The position numbers were made by a program, and so were the translations under genes. Positions 1-11,511 of a stretch of 64,000 bases of DNA are shown here, piece by piece; within the stretch, counting starts at the first letter, position 1, and each line of letters opens with the position of its first letter. This DNA comes from Siphonodentalium dalli. Taxonomy: Eukaryota; Mollusca; Scaphopoda; Gadilida; Siphonodentaliidae. Location of the stretch: positions 129,251,123-129,315,122 of the forward strand of contig CP136069.1 in assembly GCA_032622095.1 (NCBI GenBank), in the 5' to 3' direction. The notes below the pieces were generated by a model, which did not search any database, was not told the DNA's origin, and worked only from the letters and a program-made list of their open reading frames with translations.

Positions 1-63
1 GCTGTCGTTATTCATCCATAACGTAATGCCTCAGGCCAGTCGAAAATTGGTTGCTCGTCATCT

Positions 64-340
64 TCATTATTTTGAAAATTTTGAAGTTTTTGAAATTTGT
101 GAAGTTTTTGAAATTTTTGAAATTTTTGAAGTTTTTGAAGTTTTTGAAATTTTTGAAGTTTTTGAAATGTTTTAAGTTTTTGAAATTTTTGAAATTTTTG
201 AAGTTTTTGAAATTTTTGAAGTTTTAGAAATTTTTGAAATTTTTGAAGTTTTTGAAATTTTTGAAATTTTTGAAAGTTTTTTAAAGTTTTTTAAAGTTTT
301 TGAAGTTTTGGAAATTTTTGAAGTTTTTGAAGTTTTTTTG
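64..340. repeat. 9-bp AT-rich minisatellite
   Basis: About 30 tandem copies of a 9-base unit alternating between gaaattttt and gaagttttt. Because the unit is three codons long, the minus strand stays open and reads as a Ser/Lys/Thr/Ile-rich run; this is a property of the repeat, not evidence of a protein. Confidence 0.9.
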
Positions 341-353
341 ACAAAACTACTTT

Positions 354-391
354 GCGAAATTACTTCGGGTGTCCACCCGAAGTAATTTCGC
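354..391. repeat. Perfect 17-bp-arm hairpin
   Basis: Inverted repeat with 17-base arms (gcgaaattacttcgggt and its exact complement) around a 4-base loop, at the edge of the minisatellite. It is not followed by a U-tract, so nothing marks it as a terminator; more likely a remnant of a foldback or MITE. Confidence 0.8.
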
Positions 392-439
392 ATCACGCTC
401 TTCGTCTGAGCGTGACTGCTTTCAAAATAGTACAACATC

Positions 440-1020
440 TCAATAATTCTTCCAATAATTCGCGATAATGCACGTGTGTCATATACTCAATAACTTCATC
501 GTGATAGAGAAGTAAAGAATAAACGCTCTTTATTATTTATGTAAGAGTAATGGCGTCAAATTATTTCAGGTATTGTGGAGACAATTATATGATGTAATAC
601 TGCGATTGATGATAAACACTGGAATGTATGCATTCATACCTATAGTGTCAATGGCCAAGATTACAGCGACTCGGACCAGTCCATACACATATAATTGGTA
701 TAAAGCTATTTCTAAACTTCGATTAATAAAATTAACAGAGTTTCATGAAAAATATTTAAAATTTGTTTGAACAAAAATAGTTGGCCTATGACAAAAGATA
801 TTACACGCAAATAATTTAAAAACATTCGACATTTAATAGGCGGCCGATATTTGGGTAAGAGACCGAAAACTCATTAAAAAATTTTGAGATTTTTAAAACC
901 TTTTTTTTTGAAAATTTAGGAAAAAAATTTGGGTTTTGAAAAAAAAAAATTGGAATATTTTAGTACAAACAATTTTACCCCCAAAAAATCTATTTTTAGA
1001 TGTGAAGTCAACAAGCCACA
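440..1020. other. No recognisable gene
   Basis: AT-rich sequence with A-runs and T-runs near 900-950. Short open frames on either strand have no recognisable motif, and I see no repeat structure I can define. Confidence 0.5.
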
Positions 1021-1024
1021 CATA

Positions 1025-1124
1025 CTACTCTTCATTGAAAACTTCATTGTAATTGCTGTCAAACAGGAAACGGGCTGTCCATCGCTGTTCGGTGGGCGTA
1101 TCAATCGCCGTCCGTGTTACATGT
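1025..1124 (-). CDS. Possible terminal exon, unknown protein
   Basis: On the minus strand a strong acceptor (a run of eight T, then cccacag, at about 1125-1139) is followed by 32 open codons and a stop. The peptide contains TEQRWTARFLFDSNYN. The stretch is more GC-rich than its AT-rich surroundings, which favours a real exon, but no family is recognised and no upstream exon was found. It may equally be a chance frame in an old insertion. Confidence 0.2.
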
Positions 1125-1416
1125 CTGTGGGAAAAAAAACTTATGCCTGAGTGTACGAACAAACTTTGCCCAATGAAAAGAGTAGCATTCGGCACGGATC
1201 CACTAAGCTGCAATGTGGATATGAAACCTGATTGGTTGTTAGTACATGTAATTTAAACAGAGGTAGCATGTCGAGTAGAAATTAATTGTGTTGGCCAGAC
1301 CAAAACTGAACTCATAGTCCGCATGAGGTTACATCTCTCAAGCATCAAACAGAAGTTGGACAAGCCAGTTTCCAACCATTTATGTTCACCGGAACATAAC
1401 GTTATCGTTTCATGTC

Positions 1417-1438
1417 CATATATATATATATATATATA
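1417..1438. repeat. (TA)n microsatellite
   Basis: Short run of alternating TA just upstream of the hAT-type element at 1455. Confidence 0.85.
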
Positions 1439-1454
1439 GATAGTGCCTCTCCGT

Positions 1455-2436
1455 CAGAGGCGGACTGGTCGATCGGGAGACCGGGAAATTTCCCGATGGG
1501 CCGGAGGCCGGAAATTTTTTGATTCCACGTGATTTTCTATCAAGCGAGAATCCGAGGGGTTTTTTTACGGTTTGGGGGGGGGGGGGTATATGTGGTTGGG
1601 CCGCCCAACCACAACTTGGGCCGCAAATGAAACCGACGTGGGCCGCCACATGTGTTGTTTAACCAGCCGTGTATCCAATAAGATGGTACTCTTCTCACAT
1701 AAATTCATGAGGGCAGAGGCGGACTGCATGGCCGATCGGGAGACCGGGAAAATTCCGGACGTGGGCCGCCACATGTGTTGTTTAACCAGCCGAATTGGCT
1801 AATCGTAATTTTGACATTAAATGAACTTGTCGGCATCATATAACACCACGTAAAGACCCCATTAATCTCGAGATTTTAACGGTAACTCCCAGCTGTAAAT
1901 CACAAAAAAATTCTTCCGCACCCCTCCCCCAATTGAAATTTACAAGAAAATAGGAACGCTTCAGTTGATGTCAGTCTAGTTTATCGGATTCGAGATTTTC
2001 TTGTATAGTTTTCAAAATGTTCTCAATCCGGGCCGAACAACCATGAACAGCCCGGTGTGTCCTGGTCTCTTGTCCGTAGCCGTGTGCATTTGTCTGGAGT
2101 TAGACCGCTAGATGTTAGATTTTATGCAATTTTTCAGGTAAATATATCTGAATGGTCTCATACCGGGAATATATAGAACCATGGTTTATGAATATATAGG
2201 ATATTAGACCAGAGGTGCAAATGGAATTATGCAAAAACATGTATTTGGGCTGCATCTGATTCAAGGGGGGGGGGGTGCAAATGGAATTATGCAAAAATAT
2301 GTATTTGGTCTGGGGGGGGGGGGGGTGGTGCAGTTGGAATTTTCCAAGGTGGACTGTGGACGCCCCATCCCCCCAAACAGATGGGCCGGTATTATATTAA
2401 TTTCCCGGGCCGGTTTTTTGGCCCAGTCCGCCTCTG
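1455..2436. mobile_element. hAT-type non-autonomous element, 982 bp
   Basis: The left end starts CAGAGGCGGACTGG and the right end finishes with its exact reverse complement (ccagtccgcctctg). Both ends are flanked by the same 8 bases, ctctccgt (1447-1454 and 2437-2444), the target duplication size of the hAT superfamily. The interior holds a second copy of the left-end sequence at about 1714, a duplicated segment (gacgtgggccgccacatg at about 1632 and 1757), G-runs near 1575, 2264 and 2310, and a stretch at 2020-2150 shared in inverted orientation with 40686-40820. No transposase frame is visible. It looks like a composite of nested insertions between hAT ends. Confidence 0.85.
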
Positions 2437-2451
2437 CTCTCCGTGAAACAG

Positions 2452-2816
2452 AAGAGGCCTCTAAATCTATGAGACTGAAGCGAGAAGAAGTTTGGATATC
2501 CACACTAAAAATCACAACTCCTTATGGAATTAATGTTTATCAACCAGCTCCACCCAACAGCTTGATATATCTTCATCTTGTATGTAGTCGCCGCAACACA
2601 GAAATTGCGCGAATAAACAAGGAGAAGGCGGTCAAGTTGGAAGGAGAACTGGCTGAACTACTAAACAAAAAAGTGATAATCGCATTTAAGAAGAATCAGA
2701 ATATTTTTTTTATCTATCTCCCACATTTCCCACGATGCATGGTTACGTCGTCGTGTGGGCATCTCAGTTTTCATGGTGAATGCCCCATTAATTACATTTT
2801 GGGGCGCATATACTAG
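2452..2816 (+). pseudogene. Possible retroelement-derived coding fragment
   Basis: Just downstream of the hAT element an open frame reads KREEVWISTLKITTPYGIN and continues for about 90 codons, ending in low-complexity and T-rich sequence. The pattern R-E-x-x-W-I-x-x-L-x-x-x-x-P-x-G-x-N recalls the end of GIY-YIG-type endonuclease regions linked to some reverse transcriptases (memory of the motif only). Before the hAT insertion the frame would have been closed by a stop about 5 codons upstream, so this is at most a fragment. No start codon or splice site is assigned. Confidence 0.22.
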
Positions 2817-2830
2817 TTTCTCTTTAAAGT

Positions 2831-3705
2831 AGTTTTTATTTTAAATCTTTCGGACGTCGAATCGGTTTAAGAGAGATGTCGGATAACTAATTATCTGCAT
2901 AATATAACATATAACTTTTTACAAGGTGTTTGTATTGAATGTGTTGGATAGTGTTTTTGGCTCGGATTGTCAGTGGCTTCAAAGCATTGTGCATGGAGTC
3001 ATGGATCTACAATGGACAGTAACTTCTGTACTGTGCAGATAGCTTATACTGTCAATTAGGCTCAAAACAGGAGAAAACACTTACCATCTTTTTGAAAGAA
3101 ATAGGTTTGTTTAACCTTTGTTCATTTATTTAATGGCAATTTCTTAATTTATTTACCAGCATCAGTATGCTTAAATGACTCCTCGGCGGATCATTTAAAT
3201 CAGCCCTCAAGGCAAGCACGAAGGGGTGACAAACATTTAATGTTCACCAACTTCAAGGTCAGTGAAAGAAAGTTTTTATTTTAAACCTTTCGAACGTCGA
3301 ATCGGGTTAAGAGAGACGTCTGACAACTAATTATCCGCATAATATAACGTATATCTTTTTACAAGGTGTCTGTGTTTGGTAGTGTTTTGGCTCGGATTGT
3401 CAGTGGCTTCAAAGCACTGTGCATGGACTTATGGATCTACAATGGAGAGTAACTTATGTACTGTTCAGATAGCTTGTACTGTCAATTAGGCTCAAAACAG
3501 GAAAAAACACTTACCACCTTTTTGAAAGAAATATGTTTGTTTAACCTTTGTTTATTTATTTAATGGCAATTTGTTAATTTATTTACTAGCATCGGCATGC
3601 TATAAATGACTCATCAGCGTAGCATTTCAATCAGCCATCAAGGCAAGCACGGAGGGGTGACTCACATTTAATGTTCACCAACTTGAAGGACAGTGAAAGA
3701 AAGAA
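2831..3705. repeat. Two-copy tandem duplication, ~440-bp unit
   Basis: The sequence starting agtttttattttaaa at 2831 recurs at 3271 and runs in parallel for about 435 bases, including the shared phrases tcaattaggctcaaaacagg and ggcaagcacg. The copies differ by scattered substitutions and small indels, so the duplication is not recent. No open frame is conserved between them. Confidence 0.88.
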
Positions 3706-3740
3706 GTGATTTATTCCACTGAGCTGGTGCCACATACCTT

Positions 3741-3742
<2 letters not shown>

Positions 3743-3783
<41 letters not shown>

Positions 3784-3807
3784 CTATATATATATATATA
3801 TATATAT
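3743..3807. repeat. (TA)n microsatellite
   Basis: About 30 TA units with one tagc interruption near 3781. Confidence 0.95.
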
Positions 3808-4189
3808 CTGTCAAGCTATTGTGCCGTGATCCATGAGCTATTTTATTATAGGGCCGATATGTATGGGATATGGGTACCTAATTTAAACGCAACTTGCGTG
3901 TATTACTCCCAGTGATCACGGATTGTGGCAGCTCTGAATGTTTTCTCCAGGAAAAGAATCTTTAAAGGGGCACTTTGATTATTGCGACATAACGAAGAAG
4001 CGGGCCCCGTTGGTTCAGAGTGCCCGGATGAAGATAATTAATCGAGTGTGCTTCTCACAGTACGAGCTAACTGCATGGCCTCCTATAGCCTGATACCGGA
4101 GTACGCTGTGTATGTCTCTTTGGAAAGCAGACGAAATTCCTAAACGATGTACATCTGTTAGTAATTTCGTCGGCTTTTCTAAGACAGGC

Positions 4190-4548
4190 TATTTGGCCAT
4201 ACTTTACTTTAAACATATTTTATTTGTAATAATACAAAGTGGATTGGGGCACAAGTTACATAACTTAATGAGCCCCTCTCCAGTATACATTGTTACAAAA
4301 TTACATAATTGACAAAGTGGCACAATAAGTAACTTATTTACAGCTGTGTGGAATGTGAGAGAATGGTGACTGGTGAATGATGATCTTGCGGATCGTTAGG
4401 AAAGGATGATGTAAGGTGGTGGGGGTGCCAACGTCGATTGTGTTTATTTAAAACATTGTTATGGCCGAGCAAGTACCAGGTCGAAAAAAGCAATAAACAA
4501 CAATAAACATATTTATGTCCTACTTATTAATTGAGTTAATATCATTTG
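4190..4548 (-). other. 3' flank of the LINE fragment
   Basis: Minus-strand sequence downstream of the LINE stop codon. It is AT-rich, contains the phrase cgacctggtacttgctcggcc (about 4461-4481) and ends near a stretch reading ccccaatccactttgtatta. It probably represents the 3' untranslated region and tail of the element; the exact 3' end is not defined. Confidence 0.4.
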
Positions 4549-5325
4549 TCAGAAACGTTTAGTTTCCGTAATAAAATGTTGTACTATTTTGAACAATTTC
4601 ACATTTTGTTTTATATCTATGTTTTGGATGCCAGAAAGTAAATCATTCATATGTGTTAATTTGAGTCCTTCTCTGTGTAGCGAATGATACATTTCTATTC
4701 GTTCTGATTGGTACAGGGAACACATGAAAAGGTAATGATATGCATCTTCGCATTGGTTGCCGCATGCGCAACGTGGGCTGTCAGATATGTAGTTTTGGAA
4801 TTTATCAGACTTTAGATCACTGCAATAGTTCCGTAATTTTGCGTGAAGTACGTTACATTGCCTGCGTCCCGTGTAGAAATACCTCGGGGGTCTAGTGACG
4901 GGGTCAATTATTCTAAGATACGTTTTGAAATCTGAAATTGTGGGGGCATCCGTTATTACGGACGGCATGTCATTCCACGCTTTTATGGTTGAAGGGAAAA
5001 ATGACTTTTTGTAATTCTCAGTGTTACTGAAATATGTGTAGAATTTTTCGGGACATCTGAATTCATACTCTGATATGTCAGCTATTCTGGGTGGTAATAT
5101 GTTTGTGAGATAAATAGGGGCATTCCGATTGATAATGTTGTACATAGTTTGTAATTTGTGTAATTCACGCCTCCTTCTCAGTGGGGGCCAGCCTACTTCT
5201 TTCATTGTGTTTATATCAGAGACTGATCGTGTGAGTCCACTGACTATTCTGGCTGCATCAATGTGTAACCGTTCAAGTTTATCCATGCGTTTGTCACAAC
5301 AGACCTGTTTCTTACGTGCATGCAT
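4549..5325 (-). pseudogene. Non-LTR retrotransposon ORF2, C-terminal fragment
   Basis: 258 open codons matching the C-terminal part of LINE-type endonuclease/reverse-transcriptase proteins common in invertebrate genomes. In order: HIDAARIVSGL (residues ~21-31), the segment after the RT core; SFFPSTIKAWNDMP (~108-121), a hallmark phrase of these C-termini; and a terminal Cys/His knuckle, C186-x-C188 ... H197-x4-C202 in CACGNQCEDAYHYLFMC. The endonuclease domain and the RT catalytic YxDD region are missing. The sequence just upstream (5326-5345) has no continuation, so the copy is 5'-truncated, as expected from incomplete reverse transcription. The ATG at the start is internal to the original protein, not a true start. 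The frame is intact, implying moderate age. Clade not assigned. Confidence 0.85.
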
Positions 5326-5340
5326 AATTCGTGTTTATTG

Positions 5341-5737
5341 ATAGTAATGATGAAACGGTAACGGCTTGTATTAATCGAATAATATAAATGAAGTTAGTTT
5401 GCCGCGTATCGTAATCAGGATGGACTTTATTTTACCTATAGACCATTTTACAGATAACCATTTTGACTGTTGCATTGTGGGCCAGAAAGTATCCAAATAA
5501 AGCCACGTGCTTTACGGTCGCATGCATTTACTATGGGGCATTTAGGATGGGTCTATAAAACTAATTATAACTTTGGTATCTGTCATAGTTTACGCGATAA
5601 ATTTTAAACATATATCAGGGACATGTACCCCTTCTAGAATGTTCAAAAACATTTCCAGTTGCTTGTCGTATTTTAAATGATTTTATGCGATGAAATAATG
5701 CGAAAATTTAGAAAATTGCACTATAATTTCTCAATAC
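5341..5737. other. No recognisable gene
   Basis: AT-rich sequence between the LINE and the foldback element; no coding frame or repeat I can support. Confidence 0.5.
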
Positions 5738-6652
5738 TTTGCGGTTTTAGTAAACGCCTGATAAAAGTATTTCTATTCGGAATTTTTACACCAAATTTTC
5801 AGAGAATATAGAGTAAACACAGTACTATCGGAATATCGTAAAGGAGTTCTGTGCATTTGGGATTGATTAAACCTCAGACTGCCGAAGCTGTCGTCAATAA
5901 ATTCGCTTTTTCGTGTTCGACGAAAATGAAACTTGTCTGTTTAAAGGTCCCATTTCGTGTCGAATGGTGAATTTGGCTGCAACAACACCCGTGATGTTTT
6001 ACTTCAACTTTCAAAAGAGGAAGTTTGAACACATTTTGTATTGTTTTTTTTTTTTTGCCTAGAACAATATCCAATGATTGCGTCCATTAAAAACCTTCTT
6101 GCGCAAAAGCGCCGCTACACGATAAAGAGCGTTTTCATTTACAATCGTTTTTACTCGTTTTCAAAACTGATGTATATTGTTTTGTGAATTCTCATTGGTC
6201 ACGCTATTTATTTTACGTATTTTTTTCTGTTGTATTTGAACATTTGTTACACAGGCTTCGCGATTATTAACTTCAACTGATAAGCGCCGACTGCGCAACG
6301 TATGCGCTCAACAGTTTGTCTCAAATAAATTGTTATAAAAACACAGGTTTATGGCCGCGGACATAAGCCGATTAAGTGTGATGTAATTTATCCATGAACT
6401 TGACAACTGGAGATTATATCACCATTCGACACGAAAATTGGACCTTTAAACAGACAAGTTTCATTTTCGTCGAACGCGAAAAAACGAATTTATTGACGGC
6501 AGCTTCGGCAGTCTGAGGGTTAATCAATCCCAAATGCACAGAACTCCTTTGCGATATTCCGATAGTACTGTGTTTACTCTATATTCTCTGAAAATTTGGT
6601 GTAAAATTTCCCAATAGAACGACTTTTATCAGGCGTTTACTAAAACCGCAAA
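5738..6652. mobile_element. Foldback (long-TIR) element, ~0.9 kb
   Basis: Outer ends are reverse complements: tgcggttttagtaaacgcct at the left and aggcgtttactaaaaccgca at the right. The arms extend about 230 bases inward (left to ~5972, right from ~6412) with scattered mismatches, including complementary stretches around acagtactatcggaatatcg and gaatggtga. The ~440-base centre is AT-rich and has no coding frame. I could not define a clear target duplication, so the superfamily is open. Arm divergence indicates an old insertion. Confidence 0.8.
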
Positions 6653-6694
6653 CTTATTCCCTTCCCTATATATTCCTTATTTTCAAAAATGTCG

Positions 6695-6930
6695 CTTTCG
6701 GCTGACTTGACGGCATGGGTGTGTGGCCCGCCCCGAATACCACATAGAAACACTCCGACCTCCACCCATCACCCCCCCCAGTGGCACCACCCCGAGTGGT
6801 GAAAATTGGGTATGGACCATTTTCGCCAATGGTAAGGATTTCGACCGATTTGACGGAATGTGTGGGTGGCCCGCCCTAAATACCACCTAAAAACACTCCT
6901 ATAGCCACCACGTATCACCCCCGGGTGGTG
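6695..6930. repeat. Two-copy tandem repeat, ~143-bp unit
   Basis: The phrase gacttgacggcatgggtgtg followed by ggcccgcccc (6702 onward) recurs in diverged form at about 6848 (gatttgacggaatgtgtggg), each followed by accacnnanaaacactcc and C-rich sequence. Non-coding. Confidence 0.7.
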
Positions 6931-6976
6931 GGCCTACCTCCCAACCCAAAACATATAATAGCTTACTATATAGAGA

Positions 6977-7010
6977 CTGGGACTCATATAATATATAATA
7001 TTAGTCCCAG
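6977..7010. repeat. Recurrent CTGGGACTA hairpin, copy 1
   Basis: Inverted repeat beginning ctgggact and ending attagtcccag. Two further hairpins with the same arm sequence lie at 8255-8291 and 47184-47209. Confidence 0.7.
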
Positions 7011-7015
7011 CTACA

Positions 7016-7780
7016 TGTAGCTAGAAATGTGAACAGCAGACATCCTGAGATACAAACAATATATATTATTGATTGTTTGATTTTCCAACCAGTATTTAGT
7101 GGGGGGAATGTGTTGTTTTTAGACCAACAGCAGTATATTCTTCTACTTTTGGTCCAAAGTTTGGTCGGAATGGCTATCGGTTGAACAATTTAGGTTTAGA
7201 GGGTGTCAGGTTGGACATTTCATTTGGAAATGTTTGAGGTACCATTTGGAAAGTTCAACTGGGAGGGGGGGGGGTGCAAAGTAGTATTTCGAGAACACTT
7301 GACTTTGGTCTGGTTCAAGGTACGTACATTTGGAAATGTCAAGGTGGACAAACCCAAGTTTCCCAACCACCCACCAATGGGGGGGGGGACCATCTACATG
7401 TAGCCACCTCCCCGATTATAAGGTATAAGAACACATTGGCTACATGGATGCGACTAGAGATCTCCATTGTGGGGGGGTCTCCAACGATAACTTACTATTA
7501 TTATCACAGTTAGTGGCCAAGACATAAATGCTATACGTGTAAGCATTCTCTCCAGTCAATTATTTACCAGATCGACATACTTCTAAGTTAGGAATGAAAT
7601 AGACACGACAAGAGAAAAATGTAATCCTGTCCATTTTGGTCAATACATGTAGGCGATCACTACCATATATATGGTAATATAAATTTTTGCCTCAAGGCGA
7701 CATATAATATTTCCGAATGCCATGCTACATGAAACTAAATATGAAATGTTCCAGATACCATAAAATCTCTTACAGGTACC
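7016..7780. other. G-rich degenerate repeats, no gene
   Basis: Contains duplicated phrases around catttggaaatg (7220 and 7328) and G-runs at 7264 and 7379, similar in style to 2215-2330. No coding frame with a recognisable motif. Confidence 0.45.
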
Positions 7781-8216
7781 GGTACTTAATCCGATCAGAG
7801 GGTCCCCATATAATCACATTCCAACAACAACATTTTTTGAAATGACGCTTCAGTTTCAGAATCTAATAATTGCCCAAAAATAATGAAAACACCATCAACT
7901 ATAGTATAAAATTGCACAAAACCTGTTATTTATCACCATTTTGTTCAACGAAATTTTACCGGTTTGTCAAATATCTGACACAAAAAGCCACTTGATTTTA
8001 GAGTTTAATATCCATCTTTGCCCGCAATTTGGTCAATGAAATTCTTCTCGTTGACTGTCTATTGGGCCACTATAATTAACATAATAGATTTATAACATCG
8101 ATATCTGATCACTCTGAGCTGTGGTGGGTGGGTTCCTCGACTCGAATCAAATATTTTTTACCCCCGAAGTCAAGGAAATAGTAATTTGCGACCGTTAATT
8201 CGGATTGAGTACCTTT
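7781..8216. mobile_element. TTAA-type TIR element (GGTACTCAATCCGAT family), copy 1
   Basis: The left end ggtacttaatccgatcagag and the right end cggattgagtacctttaa are inverted repeats. The internal sequence (ttccaacaacaa, cacttgattttagag, gtgggttcctcgactcgaat) is shared with copies at 45866-46470, 48021-48504, 48834-49183 and 51505-51747. Better-preserved copies start TTAA-AGGTACTCAATCC and end with the complement plus TTAA, as in Kolobok or piggyBac-like elements. Non-autonomous. Confidence 0.7.
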
Positions 8217-8254
8217 AATATCTAACAGCAACCATATCTCAACCCCACTACAAT

Positions 8255-8291
8255 CTGGGACTAATATATGTTATACATGTATTAGTCCCAG
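8255..8291. repeat. Recurrent CTGGGACTA hairpin, copy 2
   Basis: Arms ctgggactaata and tattagtcccag with a short AT-rich loop; same arm family as 6977-7010 and 47184-47209. Confidence 0.75.
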
Positions 8292-9506
8292 CTACAATCA
8301 GTGAACCTGATGAATAATTTTAACAGCATCTGAAAATGAAAGAAACATCCCGCACCTTGTCTACGATATAATGAAAGCCATAATTGTAAATCAATCAGCT
8401 CTGCGTGTACCGGTATACATGTATATGTACACATATTGGACCCACATGAATTGCTATATTCTCCATATTAATTTAAAACGAGCGCACCACTTTAACAAAC
8501 TCATTATTGAGTATTATATCAATAGCGATGTGTTTGTTAAAGTGGCAAGGTCATTTTAGATTTATACTCCTTTTAACATCAGTAGGCCTACACAATCATT
8601 CGTTGCATAACTTTCATTAAATTTTCCTAGTACTGAATATAAACAGTACTGGTACAACACTAGCAGTACTTGAACCGACCATACTGTAGGTGTCTGGCCT
8701 GTTTATTACCTTTTTAATTTGTTGATAGTTCATTCAGACAACATCCTCTAAGTTGCCTAATAATAGAGACAAACTAATAATAGTGATGGTGGGATTTTTT
8801 AGCTAAAATTAATAATAGTAACCACAGCAATTTCACTCTATGTCTCTTAGTGATCTGATCATGGGAAGTGTTTTCCAAATATAATAACAGTGTTGACACT
8901 ATCATATTATTGACACTATTATTGCACATGAGAGTACCGTTACTAGTACATGTAGATGCTAATATGAGTAAGTCATTATCAAGTCTGGCTCTTCTTGAAT
9001 TCAACTATCATAGTGATATTCAACTACATGTATTATAGCTTGATTGTACTACCATACACAATGTATACTGGTACGGTATATACGTAAACTCCAGGTTTTC
9101 TCTGTTTTTACTAAAACTTCATGGAATCATCTCACTTCGTAATGCACAACCACATTAAAGTGTACATGTATATAACACTATAATTTTAAAAGAGAAAATG
9201 AGAAGGCATCAGATTCCAATATAAAAAGAATTCTACAGCTTATTGCAGGAGACCTGTTTATTTCATAATGGCAGAAGTACATATGTGCATGTATGCCATT
9301 TGAATGACATTTTAATAACTTCTCACCAAGATGATTTCAAAATTCTAACTACTAGTACAAGTAAATCAGTTAAATAATCAAAAATGCCAGCACCGATATA
9401 TATACTGTACTACATGTAGTAGGTACCGTACATGAGATATTGTCACCACTTCATAATAGTTGAATATATATGGTACATGTACCGGTACAATGGAATTCAA
9501 GTTGTA
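8292..9506. other. No recognisable gene
   Basis: AT-rich sequence rich in ACATGTA and GGTAC(C)GGTAC motifs, typical of intergenic or intronic DNA in marine invertebrates. No supported coding frame. Confidence 0.5.
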
Positions 9507-9896
9507 TCAGACCTGTTGTATCAGGCATAACCAATGTACCAGTAAGTGACTTTGGTGATCACTGTTAGTCATTGATTTTGATAACATAAGTTCATGATTT
9601 TTACAAAATAATTTTAATGAATCAAAACCATGTGCAGCCGCATGTGTAACATGTAACTGTCTTTGTCCATTAGTTATTATCCAAGTCTGGTTTAGTCTTG
9701 ATCTAATGATCAAAGGCGGAATGTTACTAGTATGTACCGGTAACTTATTATCATGATCCGGGAGTACTGATGAATTATAATCCATTTCACAGCATTGTCC
9801 ATGTCTGCATGTATCATGACATGTTTGGTAAACATCCTCACTCGATTCACTGACACTGGTGAGTGGTGCCATTGCCATTCTAATTCTCCATATCAT
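9507..9896 (-). CDS. Unassigned 129-codon open frame
   Basis: The longest ATG-started minus frame in this stretch. The product has a Cys/His-containing segment (CHDTCRHGQCC, residues ~27-37) but no domain I recognise. There is no good acceptor, no repeat similarity and no neighbour with a related function. It could be part of an exon or a chance frame; I lean towards chance. Confidence 0.15.
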   Translation of the reverse strand: MIWRIRMAMAPLTSVSESSEDVYQTCHDTCRHGQCCEMDYNSSVLPDHDNKLPVHTSNIPPLIIRSRLNQTWIITNGQRQLHVTHAAAHGFDSLKLFCKNHELMLSKSMTNSDHQSHLLVHWLCLIQQV

Positions 9897-10173
9897 GTTC
9901 TACCCTTCACAAGTTCACACACATGTAGCTACTGTACTTCTAATCAGTCTAATGTACTATTCAGAATGATAGAATCTGAATGAACATTCAATGACATTTT
10001 ACGGCATCAGCGTTGACTGCATTTCAGCGTTGACTGCATTTCAGCATTGAAGGGATGAGGAGTCCAGAATAGAACTATAATCATCATATTTTGCAATAAT
10101 CATTACATTCACATTGTTTGCATTCTTCCATTGGGGTCAATCAGTGCTATTCTGTATTCACTTATTCGAGTCA
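9897..10173. other. Flank of the 28.7-kb foldback
   Basis: AT-rich, with an 18-base unit (agcgttgactgcatttc) repeated two to three times at about 10010-10045. No gene. Confidence 0.5.
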
Positions 10174-10206
10174 ATCAATGTTAGATACTGCATGAAACCG
10201 GTACAT

Positions 10207-10836
10207 TTTTCCTCCACTAGGCATTTTGTAACACCGTTACAAATGTTACAAGTGTTACAAAATGCATATACTGGGCATCTTACTTCATATGATTTATGAG
10301 ATACCAGAGATAATAAATGTTACAAATGATTTAAAGTGCCAGTAGAAAACCGCAGCCTATTTTTTTCTACCGTGTTCAGTGTAGCGACATGTTACAATGT
10401 GTTACAAGTGTTACATTATTTCTGAGATACCAAAGAGACCGCTCGTAGACGGGTGTTACAAGTGTTACAAATGTTACAAATGATTTAAAGTCCCAGTAGA
10501 AAACCGCAGCCTATTTATTTCTACCGTGTTCAATGTAGCGACATGTTACAATGTGTTACAAGTGTTACATTATTTCTGAGATACCAGAGAGACCGCTCGT
10601 AGACGGGTGTTACAAGTGTTACAAATGTTACAAATGTTACAAATGATTTAAAGTCCCAGTAGAAAACCGCAGCCTATTTATTTCTACCGTGTTCAATGTA
10701 GCGACATGTTACAATGTGTTACAAGTGTTACATTATTTCTGAGATACCAGAGAGACCGCTCGTAGACGGGTGTTACAAGTGTTACAAATGTTACAAATGT
10801 TACAAATGATTTAAAGTCCCAGTAGAAAACCGCAGC
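10207..10836 (+). repeat. TGTTACAA satellite, left arm, first block
   Basis: Monomers of about 154-163 bases, each carrying gaccgctcgtagacgggtg, a variable run of ttacaaatg nonamers, gatttaaagtcccagtag, ctaccgtgttca and gtagcgacatgttacaatg. Monomer length changes in 9-base steps through the nonamer count. The first monomer (10207-10340) is the most diverged, as expected at an array edge. Non-coding. Confidence 0.92.
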
Positions 10837-11364
10837 CAGGGATGGGGTAATTGTAATTTGTAATTGTAATTGATTGTAATTAATTACATTTTTTCAAGTA
10901 ATTGCATGTAATTGGTAATTGAGTTTATTCTCAATTACATGTAATTGCAATTGTAATTGGTTAGGATGTAATTGTAATTGTAATTAGGGTCTAATTTCAA
11001 TTACTTCAAAATCACAGGTACTTGTTTCTTCTCAAAGTTCTCTTTCATGATTCATCCAATGGTTTCTTCAAATGTTTTTTTCCAAATTTCAAAGTGCAAG
11101 ACTGGTGACTAGTTATCACTGTCACAACATTGAGTTTTTATCCACTGTGTCTCAATGATGAATTCTGTTGACACCTCCTGTTTGTTTGCTTAAGCATTGG
11201 TTAACCTTTGAAGTAGAAGGCTTGTTTTGATAAATACAATGAGAAACCAACTTCAAATAATTGACAATAGATCACTATAATATATCACTCTTATGATCAT
11301 GTTTCATTATCTCCATCTGGTATGGTATATATGCTATGGTAGAAATTCATACCAACCATTGCTA

Positions 11365-11511
11365 ATGCTATCAACATGTCGACAAAAAATCTGGCAGCAT
11401 TTTAATTTGCAGAAAGACACATCGTGTCCTATGAAAGCGAAGTGCGAACTTTGCCCAACTACAATATCCAGTTCCAAAAAAGTTACCTCCAATTTTGTGA
11501 CACATCTGAAG
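11365..11511 (+). CDS. BED zinc-finger exon of the hAT element
   Basis: The frame reads KIWQHFNLQ, then AKCELC, then NFVTHLK. This is the W..F...C..C...H pattern of the BED zinc finger at the N-terminus of hAT transposases. It ends exactly at a consensus donor (gaag/gtaagt, 11512-11517) after a whole codon. The likely start is the ATG at 11365, though the frame is open upstream to 11293. The second zinc-ligand histidine (H-x3-5-H/C) would be supplied by the next exon, whose first residues are RKIH. Confidence 0.65.

Noticed and set aside
354-391. Rho-independent terminator
   Set aside because: Perfect hairpin but no following T-run and no upstream gene; the genome is eukaryotic.
172-438. 88-codon minus frame of Ser/Lys/Thr repeats
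   Set aside because: Produced entirely by the 9-bp AT-rich minisatellite; no start context or domain.
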